Shown piece by piece: positions 1-7,438 of a DNA stretch of 12,838 nucleotides (the stretch's first letter is position 1; each line of letters opens with the position of its first letter). The stretch lies in NCBI GenBank assembly GCA_021731425.1, contig JAKFXJ010000035.1, positions 1-12,838 of the forward strand, in the 5' to 3' direction. This DNA is from Limnohabitans sp. (GTDB taxonomy: Bacteria; Pseudomonadota; Gammaproteobacteria; Burkholderiales; Burkholderiaceae_C). Under the pieces are notes generated by a model. The model did not search any database. It was not told the DNA's origin and saw only the letters and a program-made list of their open reading frames with translations. A program made the translations under genes and the position numbers.

Positions 1-150
1 CTGCACCGCACCCGTGGTCATGCCTGCAGCCCGGGCGACTTCGTGCACCGACAGCTGCCCATGCACTTTGGCCTGCATCAGGTTCAGGGCGGCATCCAGC
101 AGGCGCTCGCGCGTCTGTTCGCTTTTGATCTGGTGCAGGTTTCGGGTCAT
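1..150 (-). CDS. TetR-family transcriptional regulator, N-terminal part
   Basis: This is the first 50 residues of a DNA-binding repressor; the gene runs off the left edge with the frame open. The start ATG is at 150-148. An amphipathic helix (RERLLDAALNLMQ, about residues 14-26) is followed by a helix-turn-helix (LSVHEVARAAGMTTGAVQ, residues 33-50), the usual layout of the TetR N-terminal domain. The ligand-binding domain is not in the window, so the inducer cannot be guessed. The gene is divergent from the thioesterase at 290, and a perfect inverted repeat in the gap (166-189) begins 15 bp from its start codon. It therefore probably represses itself and the thioesterase. The family call is firm; the target assignment is inferred from the arrangement. 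Confidence 0.85.
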   Translation of the reverse strand, partial: MTRNLHQIKSEQTRERLLDAALNLMQAKVHGQLSVHEVARAAGMTTGAVQ

Positions 151-165
151 GCAATGGGCTCAAAT

Positions 166-189
166 ATTGCATTATGGTTGTAATGCAAT
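166..189. promoter_or_regulatory. Inverted repeat, probable TetR operator
   Basis: The arms ATTGCATTA (166-174) and TAATGCAAT (181-189) are exact reverse complements separated by a 6-bp spacer, TGGTTG. A 24-bp site is typical for a TetR dimer or pair of dimers. TTGCAT occurs on both strands within the arms (167-172 plus, 183-188 minus). On the minus strand it could act as a -35 element with TATTTG at 161-166 as a weak -10, so binding would block the divergent promoters. The palindrome is seen directly; the protein that binds it is inferred. Confidence 0.7.
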
Positions 190-289
190 TAGTCCCAACC
201 CGGGGTAACCCGCAGAGCTCACGTCATCCGGTCATGGAAACCAGGTCGAGTGGTGATGGAAAATTCACAACCCACAACAGGAACGTCTT

Positions 290-709
290 ATGTCAGATGC
301 GCCCCTCAGCAGAGAATCACTCCAACAAGCCCTGTCCGATCTGTTCGCCCCCTGGGTGCAGGCGCTGAATCTGAAAGTCGAAAGCTTTGACGCCGACAGC
401 GTGACCCTGCGCCTGCCGCAAAGCGATCAGTTGTCGCGCGTGGGCGGCATGTTGTGCGGGCAGGCCATGATGGCGGCTGCCGACACGGCCATGGTGCTGG
501 CGCTCATCGCGCACTTTGGCCAGTTTCGGCCCTGCAGCACGGTGCAGCTGTCCAGCACCTTCATGAAGCCCTTGTCGGGCCAGGATGCCCTGATCACCGC
601 CCGGGTGTTACGGGCGGGCAAAGCCATGGCCTTTGGCGAGATCGACCTGGCTGGCGCCGATAACGGCAAAAGCGTGTTCCGGGCCAGCACGACTTATGCC
701 CTGATGTGA
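290..709 (+). CDS. PaaI-type hotdog-fold acyl-CoA thioesterase
   Basis: A 139-residue single-domain protein of the PaaI/YdiI hotdog family, which hydrolyses acyl- or aryl-CoA thioesters in the cytoplasm. The family motif is seen as VGGMLCGQAMMAAADTAM (residues 51-68), with Asp65 in the position of the usual catalytic acid on the central helix. The beta-strand segment STVQLSSTFMKPL (83-95) and the C-terminal strand GKSVFRASTTYAL (126-138) follow. A ribosome site AGGAA lies 7 bp before the ATG. It is divergent from a TetR regulator and probably controlled by it. Oddity: its last 94 bases (616-709) recur at 10232-10325, beyond the catabolic block, and the similarity stops exactly at the stop codon. 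The native CoA substrate cannot be read from the sequence. Confidence 0.85.
   Translation: MSDAPLSRESLQQALSDLFAPWVQALNLKVESFDADSVTLRLPQSDQLSRVGGMLCGQAMMAAADTAMVLALIAHFGQFRPCSTVQLSSTFMKPLSGQDALITARVLRAGKAMAFGEIDLAGADNGKSVFRASTTYALM
616..709 (+). repeat. Direct repeat, left copy (3' end of thioesterase gene)
   Basis: Bases 616-709 match 10232-10325 without gaps, with about 11 mismatches by hand count (roughly 88%). The first 31 bases and the last 15 are identical. The left copy is part of the intact gene. The offset between the copies is 9,616 bp. No similarity is visible upstream of 616 or downstream of 709. Confidence 0.85.
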
Positions 710-772
710 ATGAACCACGGGCCACATACCGGATCTGCAGCGGGCAGACCCATTCACCGGGTCCACGACACA

Positions 773-1711
773 TCAGAACCTGCTGGCCTGGGCTGGACCG
801 GGCTGAAGCAAAGTTCCCGGCGTCCCCATCTCGGCAAACAAAATCTGGCCGTGTGTCGAATCGGTGCAAAACAAGGTCTGGCGGGAAGGACCGCCAAACG
901 CCAGGTTGGTGATCGAAGCACCTGCCGGCCCGGTCAGCACTTCCTGCGGCTCAGCGCGTGGGCTGAGCACCCAGACATAAGCCAACCCCGGGTTGGCCAC
1001 CAGCAGCCGCCCCGCCTCGTCCATGGCCAGGCCGTCGGGGCCGCTGGGGCCGTACGAGGTAAAAAACTGCCCCACCTTGGACACACTGCCGTCGGCCAAC
1101 AGCGGCATGCGCCAGACGCAGTTGCCACGCGTGGCGGCCACAAACAGAAAGCGCTCATCGTTCGAGAGAACGATGCCATTGGGGCTGGGCACGTTGGACA
1201 GCAGCGTGTCCAGCCGCCCGTCGGGCGCGAGGCGGTAGACACGGCCCGTGGGGTCGTGCAGACCAGTCTGGCCTTGGTCGGTGAAGTACAGATTGCCTTT
1301 TGAGTCGAACACCAGGTCGTTCACGCCTTTGAAGCGTTCGCTGTTACGCCGCTCCAGAAAGGGGCGCACCTGGCCGCTTTGAATGTCGAGCACCACTAGA
1401 CCATTGCGGTAGTCGGTAACCAGCAACTGCCCGGGCTTCAAGAACTTCAAGCCGTTGGGCTCGCCGTCCCACTGCGCCACCAAATCCCATTGGCCTTTCG
1501 GGCTGATCCGGAACACGCGGCCAAACGGGATGTCAGTGACGAACAGATTGCCCTGTTCGTCGAACACCGGCCCCTCCAGAAAGGAGTCCAGCTGCCTGAC
1601 GGGCATATTGGCGTCAGCCCAGAGGCTGCGCATACCGGTATTGCGGTATGAGTCGGGCATGGAACTGAAGAGCTCCAGAGGGCGAACGTCGGGCGGATTC
1701 AGAAGGATCAT
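773..1711 (-). CDS. SMP-30/gluconolactonase/LRE family protein
   Basis: A 312-residue six-bladed beta-propeller of the SMP-30/gluconolactonase family, which uses one divalent metal ion, typically to open sugar-acid or other lactones. The expected metal ligands are visible: Glu46 in FLEGPVF, Asn178 in SPNGI and Asp226 in GPDGLAMDE. Asn131 in GVNDLVFD fits the substrate-side Asn. No signal peptide is seen, so it should be cytoplasmic. The ATG at 1711 lies 7 bp after the stop of the preceding binding-protein gene. There is no strong ribosome site, which suggests translational coupling. It is the last gene of the minus-strand cluster and runs convergently into the thioesterase with only 63 bp between. 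A lactone substrate is likely, but related family members hydrolyse other esters, so the exact reaction is unknown. Confidence 0.82.
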   Translation of the reverse strand: MILLNPPDVRPLELFSSMPDSYRNTGMRSLWADANMPVRQLDSFLEGPVFDEQGNLFVTDIPFGRVFRISPKGQWDLVAQWDGEPNGLKFLKPGQLLVTDYRNGLVVLDIQSGQVRPFLERRNSERFKGVNDLVFDSKGNLYFTDQGQTGLHDPTGRVYRLAPDGRLDTLLSNVPSPNGIVLSNDERFLFVAATRGNCVWRMPLLADGSVSKVGQFFTSYGPSGPDGLAMDEAGRLLVANPGLAYVWVLSPRAEPQEVLTGPAGASITNLAFGGPSRQTLFCTDSTHGQILFAEMGTPGTLLQPGPAQASRF

Positions 1712-1718
1712 GGTGGAC

Positions 1719-2696
1719 TTATTCTGCCTTGAGGTCGAGCTCTCGGGCCAGTTGGGTGTAGGCCTTCACATCACGCTCCATATCGGCACCAAAAGCGTCG
1801 CGGCAGCTGCTTTGTGGCTCCATGCCCAAACTTTGCAGCTTGGCTGCCGTGCCAGACTGCTCGGTGAATTGTCTTGCGGCTTTCTCCAACGCCTGCAGCA
1901 CCGTGGCTGGCGTGCCTGCAGGGGCAAGCAGGCCGTACCAGGCATCGGCCACGTAGCCCTTGACGCCCGCTTCGGCAAATGTTGGGACGTTGGGCAACAA
2001 GGACGAGCGGCGTGGCGACGCTACCGCCAGCGCACTCAGCTTGCCCGCCTGCACCTGCGACAGCACCGAACCCAGCGAGGCGAAGGAGCTGTCGAGCTGG
2101 CCACCCATCACATCGGTCACCACCTGTGCAGCGCCTTTGTAGGGAATGTGGTTCATGCTCAGACCCGTCATGCGCAAAAATTGCTCCGTGGCAAAGTGAC
2201 CCGAGCTGCCGATGCCTGGTGTGCCGTAGCTGCGCTTACCCGGTGCTTCGCGCACCTGCTGCATGAAGGCGCCCAGAGTTTTGGCCGTGATGGCCGGGCC
2301 GGTGACGAGCACCGTGGGGCTGACGGCAAGGGTGCAGATAGGCGCAAAAGAGCGCACCGCGTCGAATTTGACACGGGCGCTGTACAGCGCCGGGATCATG
2401 GTGTGGTTGGTCGCGCCCATCAGGAGGGTGTAGCCGTCGGCAGGGGAAGACGCCACCGCTTCAGCGGCCAGGATGGTGTTCGCGCCAGGTTTATTTTCAA
2501 CAATGACGCTCTGGCCCAGCGCACGCGAAGCGTGCTCGGCAAAGGCGCGGGCCAGCACATCGGTGGGGCCGCCAGCCGAGAAGCCGACGATGATGCGCAC
2601 GGGTTTGCTAGGCCAGGCTTGCGCCCCGGCACTGGAGACGGCCAGGCCCATCAGTAAAGCGGTGGCCAGACGCGTTGGGTTTTGCAGTGTGCTCAT
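1719..2696 (-). CDS. Bug-family (TctC-type) periplasmic solute-binding protein 4
   Basis: A 325-residue periplasmic binding protein of the tripartite tricarboxylate transporter (Bug) family, which captures carboxylates. The signal peptide covers residues 1-27 (hydrophobic LATALLMGLAVSS, cleavage after AGAQA). The first ligand-loop motif is VGFSAGGPTDVLAR (37-50), the second conserved loop is TPGIGSSGHFATE, and HIPYKGAAQ and the VPTFAEAG segment follow as in other Bug proteins. Length is normal. It sits 12 bp downstream of binding protein 3 and 7 bp before the SMP-30 gene. It differs substantially from binding protein 3, so the pair is not a fresh duplication. No TctA/TctB permease is in the window. 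The ligand is unknown, probably an organic acid used by the neighbouring enzymes. Confidence 0.9.
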   Translation of the reverse strand: MSTLQNPTRLATALLMGLAVSSAGAQAWPSKPVRIIVGFSAGGPTDVLARAFAEHASRALGQSVIVENKPGANTILAAEAVASSPADGYTLLMGATNHTMIPALYSARVKFDAVRSFAPICTLAVSPTVLVTGPAITAKTLGAFMQQVREAPGKRSYGTPGIGSSGHFATEQFLRMTGLSMNHIPYKGAAQVVTDVMGGQLDSSFASLGSVLSQVQAGKLSALAVASPRRSSLLPNVPTFAEAGVKGYVADAWYGLLAPAGTPATVLQALEKAARQFTEQSGTAAKLQSLGMEPQSSCRDAFGADMERDVKAYTQLARELDLKAE

Positions 2697-2708
2697 TTGA
2701 AGCTGCCT

Positions 2709-3683
2709 TTATTCTTTCTTGATGCCTGCGGCCTTGACCGTGACGGCCCAGCGACCGGATTCGGCCGTCAGGTACTTGCGGAATTCTTCGGGCGAAGAGG
2801 CCACGATGCGTGAGCCCAGGCTGTCGAATCTGGCCTTGATTTCGGGTGTGGTCAACACTTCGCGCAGCGCAGCATTGAGGCGGTTGACGATGTCGGTCGG
2901 GGTCCCGCGTGGCAAAAAGATGCCATTCCATTCAAAGGACTCATAGGGCTTGCCAATCACTTCGGCCACGGTGGGCACCTCGGGGAACAGCGGATGACGC
3001 TGGGTTGAGGTAATGGCCAGCGCTTTGAGCGTGCCCGCTTTGACGTGGCTGCTGATGGCGGGCAGATTGAAAAAGCCCATGTCCACCTCGCCCGCGATGG
3101 TGCCGGTGATCGCCAGGCCACCACTCTTGTAGGGGATGTGCAGCATGTTCACGCCCGCCGCCTGGTTCATCAGCTCGGGCGCCATGTACTGCACCGTGCC
3201 CTGACCACCCGATGAGAACGTCAGCTTGCCCGGTGCGGCCTTGCCCGCCTTGATCAGATCAGCCGCCGAGGCGTAAGGAGACGCCTTGGGCACGGTCATG
3301 AGCATCGGCGTCACGCCCACTTGGGTCACCGGGATCAGGTCCTTGTCGGCATCGTAGGGCAGCTTTTGCAGATGCGGGTTGATGGAAAACGGGGTGGCGT
3401 CGTACAACATGGTGAAGCCGTCAGCGGCCGCCTGTGTCACAAATTGCGCACCAATGACGCCGCTGGCACCCGCTTTGTTGACCACCACGACCGAGGTGCC
3501 GAGTTTGGGGCCGAGGTGCTGGCCGATCAGACGCGCCAGGGCATCCGCTGTTCCGCCTGGGGCGTAGGGCACAACGATGCTGATGGGTTTGCCGTCGGGC
3601 CAGGCCGCCCAGGCTGCGGGGGCGGCCATGGTCATGGCCAGGCCTGTGGCGGCCAAGAGTGTGTTGAACGTTCTGCGTTGCAT
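2709..3683 (-). CDS. Bug-family (TctC-type) periplasmic solute-binding protein 3
   Basis: A 324-residue Bug-family binding protein. The N-terminus MQRRTFNTLLAATGLAM has a paired arginine followed by a hydrophobic stretch. Sec export is likely, and the RRTF motif also allows the Tat route; cleavage is near AWA at about residue 27. Ligand-loop motifs are VPYAPGGTADALAR (38-51) and SSGGQGTVQYMAPEL, followed by HIPYKSGGLA and EVPTVAEV. A good ribosome site (AGGAA, 7 bp from the ATG) and a 35-bp gap from the cyclase stop suggest that it can be translated independently. It belongs to the minus-strand cluster and should deliver a carboxylate ligand to a TctAB permease encoded elsewhere. The ligand cannot be deduced. 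Confidence 0.9.
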   Translation of the reverse strand: MQRRTFNTLLAATGLAMTMAAPAAWAAWPDGKPISIVVPYAPGGTADALARLIGQHLGPKLGTSVVVVNKAGASGVIGAQFVTQAAADGFTMLYDATPFSINPHLQKLPYDADKDLIPVTQVGVTPMLMTVPKASPYASAADLIKAGKAAPGKLTFSSGGQGTVQYMAPELMNQAAGVNMLHIPYKSGGLAITGTIAGEVDMGFFNLPAISSHVKAGTLKALAITSTQRHPLFPEVPTVAEVIGKPYESFEWNGIFLPRGTPTDIVNRLNAALREVLTTPEIKARFDSLGSRIVASSPEEFRKYLTAESGRWAVTVKAAGIKKE

Positions 3684-3718
3684 GGTGTCTTCCTCTCAAT
3701 GGGGTGGTTTTAGGTGGG

Positions 3719-4801
3719 TTAAACGGTGGCGATGGGGGTCACGGGTGAACCGGCTGCGCCCGGCAGGCGCAGCGGCGGGGCCGTGAGCAAAAAGCGCGAG
3801 CGACCTGCATTGCGCAGCCAGTGCGCCAGTGGCGTGAGCCACCACAGCTCGCCCAAGTGGATGCCGTTCTTGAACAGGCAGTGCTCGTGCAGCGGCAGGC
3901 GGGGCCCACGCAGCGGGGTGGTGCGCGTGAGTGAGGGGCCGGACACCAGTTCCACGGCCGGGTTGTCGGCCATCAGGCAGGCCAGGCGCGTGTCGCTGAT
4001 CCAGCCCAGAAGGCGCTCGTCCGAGCCGTCCAGGCCGCTGCCTGTTTCGTGCAGATGTTTCACATCGGGCTGCTTGCGCATGGCCAGCAGCGTGTCGGCA
4101 AAACCGGTGTGCAGGCAAACCATGTCGCCTGCTTCGATCTCGATCTTGTCGGCTTCGAGGATGCGCATCAGTGGGTCGTAGCCCACGGCCACACGCTGGC
4201 GGCCCAGGTGCTTGTCCAGGTCGATCAGCACGCCCCGACCTTGCGCGCCATGCACGGCCAGGTTGGCCACCCCCAAAGCGCCCGCATCCGGGTCGGGGTA
4301 GCGCGCCCAGGCGTGCGGGGCCTGTTCGTCGGTGCGACCGGGGTGAAGGTCAGTGCCCGCACGAAAACCGTTGTAGAAGACAGCCTCGGCCTCGCCGTCG
4401 CCGTCGGCATCGAAGCGGCTGCCGATGTGCGCCAGGCTGTCCCATTGGGTCGAGTACTGGGTATTCATCAGCATGACCTCGTCGCAGACGACATCGGTCA
4501 GATTCGGGTCTTCTGTCGCATACGACCAGCAAAAACCTTGCACGCCTGCACTGGCACCGTCGCGCAGCGTGCCATAGAGCCGGGGCGGCAGGCGGCGCGC
4601 ATTGAGCGCCACGCCGCCAGGCACGTCCAGCGGCAGCGACAGGCAAAAGGTCAGGCCTTCGCGCACTTCGGCCATGCCTTGGCGCACCTTGGCGGGTGTG
4701 ACCAGGTTCATGCGGCCCAGGCGGTCGTCCGGCCCGAACTCGCCCCAGTGGCTGCCGGGTGGTGACTGTTTCCAGCGTGGGCTCATGGCCTGCGTGGTCA
4801 T
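3719..4801 (-). CDS. Cyclase-family metal-dependent hydrolase (kynurenine formamidase-like fold)
   Basis: A 360-residue protein of the cyclase family (PF04199 type), whose members are metal-dependent amidases, lactonases or cyclases. It is longer than the approximately 210-residue kynurenine formamidases and fits the long form. In place of HxGTHxDxPxH it has QYSTQWDSLAHIG (115-127), where Asp121 and His125 keep the metal-site spacing. Other conserved-looking parts are GRGVLIDL (188-195), CLHTGF (229-234) and NGIHLGELWWL (312-322). An Asp-rich loop DADGDGE (131-137) resembles a calcium loop. No signal peptide is present. The ATG at 4801 has GAGG about 9 bp upstream, and the gene follows the dehydrogenase by 11 bp. 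It is probably a ring-opening or amide-cleaving step of the same pathway; the substrate is unknown. Confidence 0.8.
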   Translation of the reverse strand: MTTQAMSPRWKQSPPGSHWGEFGPDDRLGRMNLVTPAKVRQGMAEVREGLTFCLSLPLDVPGGVALNARRLPPRLYGTLRDGASAGVQGFCWSYATEDPNLTDVVCDEVMLMNTQYSTQWDSLAHIGSRFDADGDGEAEAVFYNGFRAGTDLHPGRTDEQAPHAWARYPDPDAGALGVANLAVHGAQGRGVLIDLDKHLGRQRVAVGYDPLMRILEADKIEIEAGDMVCLHTGFADTLLAMRKQPDVKHLHETGSGLDGSDERLLGWISDTRLACLMADNPAVELVSGPSLTRTTPLRGPRLPLHEHCLFKNGIHLGELWWLTPLAHWLRNAGRSRFLLTAPPLRLPGAAGSPVTPIATV

Positions 4802-4812
4802 GGTCGATAGCC

Positions 4813-5739
4813 TCAGGCCGTGGCCTGGGCCAGCACGTCCAACACATTGCGCACCGCGCCCACGCCCATGTTGATGTAGGCATCACTGGTCACGCCGCCG
4901 ATGTGCGGGCTCAGGATGATGTTCGGTGCGTTATGGAAGATGTGCGGCACGGTCATGGGTTCGACCGCGAAGCTGTCCAGGCCTGCTGCGAACACCTGGC
5001 GCGACTGCACGGCGGCCAACAATTCGGCTTCGTTGACCAGGCCACCCCGGGCGGTGTTGACCACGATCACGCCGGGTTTGCACTGCGCCAGCGTTTGGGC
5101 GTTGACCATGCCCCGGTTCTCGGGAGTCAGCGGACAGTGCAGCGAAATCGCATCCGACTCGCGCCAAATGGTGTCCAGATCCACCGCCTGAATGAAGTCA
5201 GGCAGGTTCTTGGCAAACGGGTCAAAGCCCAGCACCTTCATGCCCATGGCGTCACACATGCGTGCAAAACGCTGACCGATCGCGCCCAGACCCACCAGCC
5301 CGATTGTGCGGCCGTGCAGTTCGATGCTCTTGTGCGTGGCCTTGTCCCAGTGGCCCGCGTGCATGCGGGTGTTGAGGTCCCCCACAGACTTGGCGCAGGC
5401 CAGCAGCAGAGCCAGGGCTTGTTCGGCCACTGCGGCGGCGTTGGCCCCGATGGCGGCACGCACCTCGATGCCGCGTGCCTGGGCGGCGGCCTTGTCGATG
5501 GTGTCGGTGCCGCTGCCGTGCTTGGAGATCACGCGCAGCGAGGGCGCGGCGTCCATCACCTTGGCGCCCACGGCGCCGTAGCGCACGATGAAGGCGACGG
5601 GGTCATGCTGCTGGCACAAGGTCACCAGCTGCTCTTCGGTCGGGGTCTTGCCTGCGTAGACGATCTCGAAATCGCCGAGCAGGTCCAGGGCTTGCTGCGC
5701 CAGATCGGCGCCGGTCACGATGAGGGCGGGGCGGCTCAC
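4813..5739 (-). CDS. D-2-hydroxyacid dehydrogenase, NAD-dependent
   Basis: A 308-residue member of the D-isomer-specific 2-hydroxyacid dehydrogenase family (relatives include phosphoglycerate dehydrogenase and glyoxylate/hydroxypyruvate reductase), which interconverts a 2-oxoacid and a D-2-hydroxyacid. The nucleotide fold shows GLGAIG (150-155) and Asp173 at the end of the second strand, favouring NAD over NADP. The catalytic triad is Arg231 (NTARGG), Glu260 (FAVEP) and His279 (SPHIGG), with the usual 29- and 19-residue spacings. There is no C-terminal ACT domain, so it is probably not the biosynthetic serine enzyme. The start is GTG at 5739, overlapping the preceding stop as GTGA, with GGAG 7 bp upstream. 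This indicates coupled translation with the RraA-like gene. The substrate is inferred to be a pathway 2-oxoacid or hydroxyacid. Confidence 0.88.
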   Translation of the reverse strand: MSRPALIVTGADLAQQALDLLGDFEIVYAGKTPTEEQLVTLCQQHDPVAFIVRYGAVGAKVMDAAPSLRVISKHGSGTDTIDKAAAQARGIEVRAAIGANAAAVAEQALALLLACAKSVGDLNTRMHAGHWDKATHKSIELHGRTIGLVGLGAIGQRFARMCDAMGMKVLGFDPFAKNLPDFIQAVDLDTIWRESDAISLHCPLTPENRGMVNAQTLAQCKPGVIVVNTARGGLVNEAELLAAVQSRQVFAAGLDSFAVEPMTVPHIFHNAPNIILSPHIGGVTSDAYINMGVGAVRNVLDVLAQATA

Positions 5740-6416
5740 AGGTTTTCTCCGTCCTTGAGCACACCTGCGGCGCGCAGCGAGGGCACCAGCCAGGATGCTG
5801 CCGTCTTGCCCTCTTTGATCTGGGCGATGCGCTTGGCTTCGTCTTCGACCTTCTTGTGGGCAGCCGGGATCAGGCTGGCGAGTTTGTCTTTCTCGACCAC
5901 CACGATGCCGTCGGCATCGGCCAGCACAAAGTCACCAGCGTTGACAGTCACGCCGCCGCAGCTGATGGGGTGGCCGATGCGCCCGCCGATGTTCTTGGTC
6001 GGGCCATTGGGGTTGGTGCCCACCGAGAAGACCGGGAAGTCCATCTCATCGATCTCCAAGCTGTCGCGCACGGCGCCGTCCACGATGACGCCCGCAATGC
6101 CAAGCTGGCGGCAGGCGGTCATCATGATGGTGCCCATCAGCGCCGAGGTCTGGTCGCCCTTGCCGTCGATCACCAACACATCACCGGGTTTGGCCATGGC
6201 GATTGCCGCGTGGATCATCAGGTTGTCGCCAGGGCGCACCTCGACGGTGAGGGCCGGGCCGGCCACCTTCATGCGCGGGCGCAGGGCCTGAATGCGGCCA
6301 TGCATGGCACCGCGACGACCCGCCACGTCGGCCAGGATGGCGGCCTGAAAGCCTTCGGCCTGTTGGACCAGCTCTGGGGAAACGCGTTCAAAGTTGCGCA
6401 CGATGTCTTGGCTCAT
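5736..6416 (-). CDS. RraA/HMG-CHA aldolase-like protein
   Basis: A 226-residue protein of the RraA-like fold shared by 4-hydroxy-4-methyl-2-oxoglutarate / 4-carboxy-4-hydroxy-2-oxoadipate aldolases, which release pyruvate or decarboxylate oxaloacetate using Mg2+ or Mn2+. Such proteins are often mislabelled as menaquinone methyltransferases. Visible motifs are KPGDVLVIDGKGD (76-88) and VIVDGAVRDS (110-119), with Arg117-Asp118 as the substrate and metal pair. In the D-x20-R-D pattern that I recall for the family, the first acidic position is Thr96 here, so catalysis by the textbook mechanism is not assured. The ribosome site AAGGA lies 7 bp before the ATG. The stop overlaps the dehydrogenase start by 4 bp. 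In a catabolic cluster, aldolase or decarboxylase function is more likely than RNase E inhibition. Confidence 0.8.
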   Translation of the reverse strand: MSQDIVRNFERVSPELVQQAEGFQAAILADVAGRRGAMHGRIQALRPRMKVAGPALTVEVRPGDNLMIHAAIAMAKPGDVLVIDGKGDQTSALMGTIMMTACRQLGIAGVIVDGAVRDSLEIDEMDFPVFSVGTNPNGPTKNIGGRIGHPISCGGVTVNAGDFVLADADGIVVVEKDKLASLIPAAHKKVEDEAKRIAQIKEGKTAASWLVPSLRAAGVLKDGENL

Positions 6417-6448
6417 GGGGTGTCCTTGTATGAAAAGAAAAAAGAAAT

Positions 6449-7435
6449 TCAGTCGACTCTGATATTGGCCGTGCGGATGACGCGAGCCCAGGTGGCCGAG
6501 TCATTGGTTTGTGTATCGGCCAGCACCTTGGCGCTGCCGCCGACCAGCGTGATGCCGAGCCTGTCGGCCAGTTCGGTCACCACACTGTCTTTCAGGGCCT
6601 TGTTGATTTCGGTGTTCAGGCGTTGCACCACGGAAGCGGGGGTGCGGGCGGGCAGGTAAACGCCTTGCCACTGCTCCACCACAAAATCTTTCTGACCGAC
6701 TTCGGCCATGGTGGGCACATCGGGCAAGACCTTGAGACGCGCCGCCGAGGTGGCAGCCAGCGCGCGCAGCTTGCCACTCTTGATGTGGGGCAAGGCCGCG
6801 GTCACTGGCGCAAACATGAATTGCACCTGCTGACCCAGGGTGTCTTGCAAGGCGGGCGTGTCGCCCTTGTAGGGCACATGGATGAACTTCACGCCATTGC
6901 GCTGGGCCAGCAACTCGGCCTGCATTTGCAAGATGGTGCCGTTGCCGCCGGAGGCGAACGCAATCTCGCCCGGCTTGGCTTTGGCAGCGCTGAGCAAGTC
7001 GGCAACCGACTGGTAGGGCTGGGAGGTGCCAACCACCAAAACGTGCGCAATCGTGCCCACCAAGCTCACGGGCTCCAGGTCCTTGAGGGGGTCAAAGGGC
7101 AGCTTGGGCATGAGGTGGGGCGCAATGGTCTGCGCGCCGATGGTGGTGTGCAGCACGGTATGCCCATCGGGTACGGCTTTGGCCACAAAAGCACCCCCGA
7201 TGGTGCCAGTGGCACCGGCCTTGTTTTCCACCACCACGCTGGCACCCGTCGAAGCCCCGATGCGCTGCACCAAGGTGCGTGCCAGTACATCGGTGCTGCC
7301 AGCGGCCGGGTAGGGCACGACCCAGCTGGTGGGGCGGTTACCCGGCCATTCGGCTTGCGCAAAGGCCGAGGGCATCACACAGAGTGTGCATAAGCTGGCA
7401 ACCAACAAGCGACGAAAAGAGGAAAGGGTGTTCAT
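6449..7435 (-). CDS. Bug-family (TctC-type) periplasmic solute-binding protein 2
   Basis: A 328-residue Bug-family binding protein. The signal peptide spans about residues 1-27 (FRRLLVASLCTLCVMPSAFAQA). The first ligand loop is VPYPAAGSTDVLAR, in which the usual Pro-Gly-Gly is Ala-Ala-Gly; the second is SGGNGTILQMQAEL. HVPYKGDTP and DVPTMAEVG follow in the expected order. The ATG is only 3 bp after the amidohydrolase stop, with no strong ribosome site, so it probably depends on translation of that gene. A 32-bp A/G-rich gap on the plus strand separates its stop from the RraA-like gene. It should bind a carboxylate for uptake; the altered loop hints at a ligand different from the other three proteins. 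Confidence 0.9.
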   Translation of the reverse strand: MNTLSSFRRLLVASLCTLCVMPSAFAQAEWPGNRPTSWVVPYPAAGSTDVLARTLVQRIGASTGASVVVENKAGATGTIGGAFVAKAVPDGHTVLHTTIGAQTIAPHLMPKLPFDPLKDLEPVSLVGTIAHVLVVGTSQPYQSVADLLSAAKAKPGEIAFASGGNGTILQMQAELLAQRNGVKFIHVPYKGDTPALQDTLGQQVQFMFAPVTAALPHIKSGKLRALAATSAARLKVLPDVPTMAEVGQKDFVVEQWQGVYLPARTPASVVQRLNTEINKALKDSVVTELADRLGITLVGGSAKVLADTQTNDSATWARVIRTANIRVD

Positions 7436-7438
7436 GGT

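Noticed and set aside
747..763. Hairpin GACCC/GGGTC after the SMP-30 gene as a cluster terminator
   Set aside because: Only five base pairs and no T-tract on either strand, so it is not a convincing terminator.
4759..6291. 510-codon open frame on the plus strand, with similar long frames at 1455-2657, 8302-9372 and 11330-12469
   Set aside because: All lie opposite genes with clear protein families, and their translations are low-complexity (His, Gln, Arg, Gly rich) without motifs. They arise from high GC content and codon bias.
6433..6447. Purine-rich run between binding protein 2 and the RraA-like gene as a terminator for the minus strand
   Set aside because: It gives a U-rich stretch on the minus-strand transcript but no GC-rich stem precedes it; read-through is expected.
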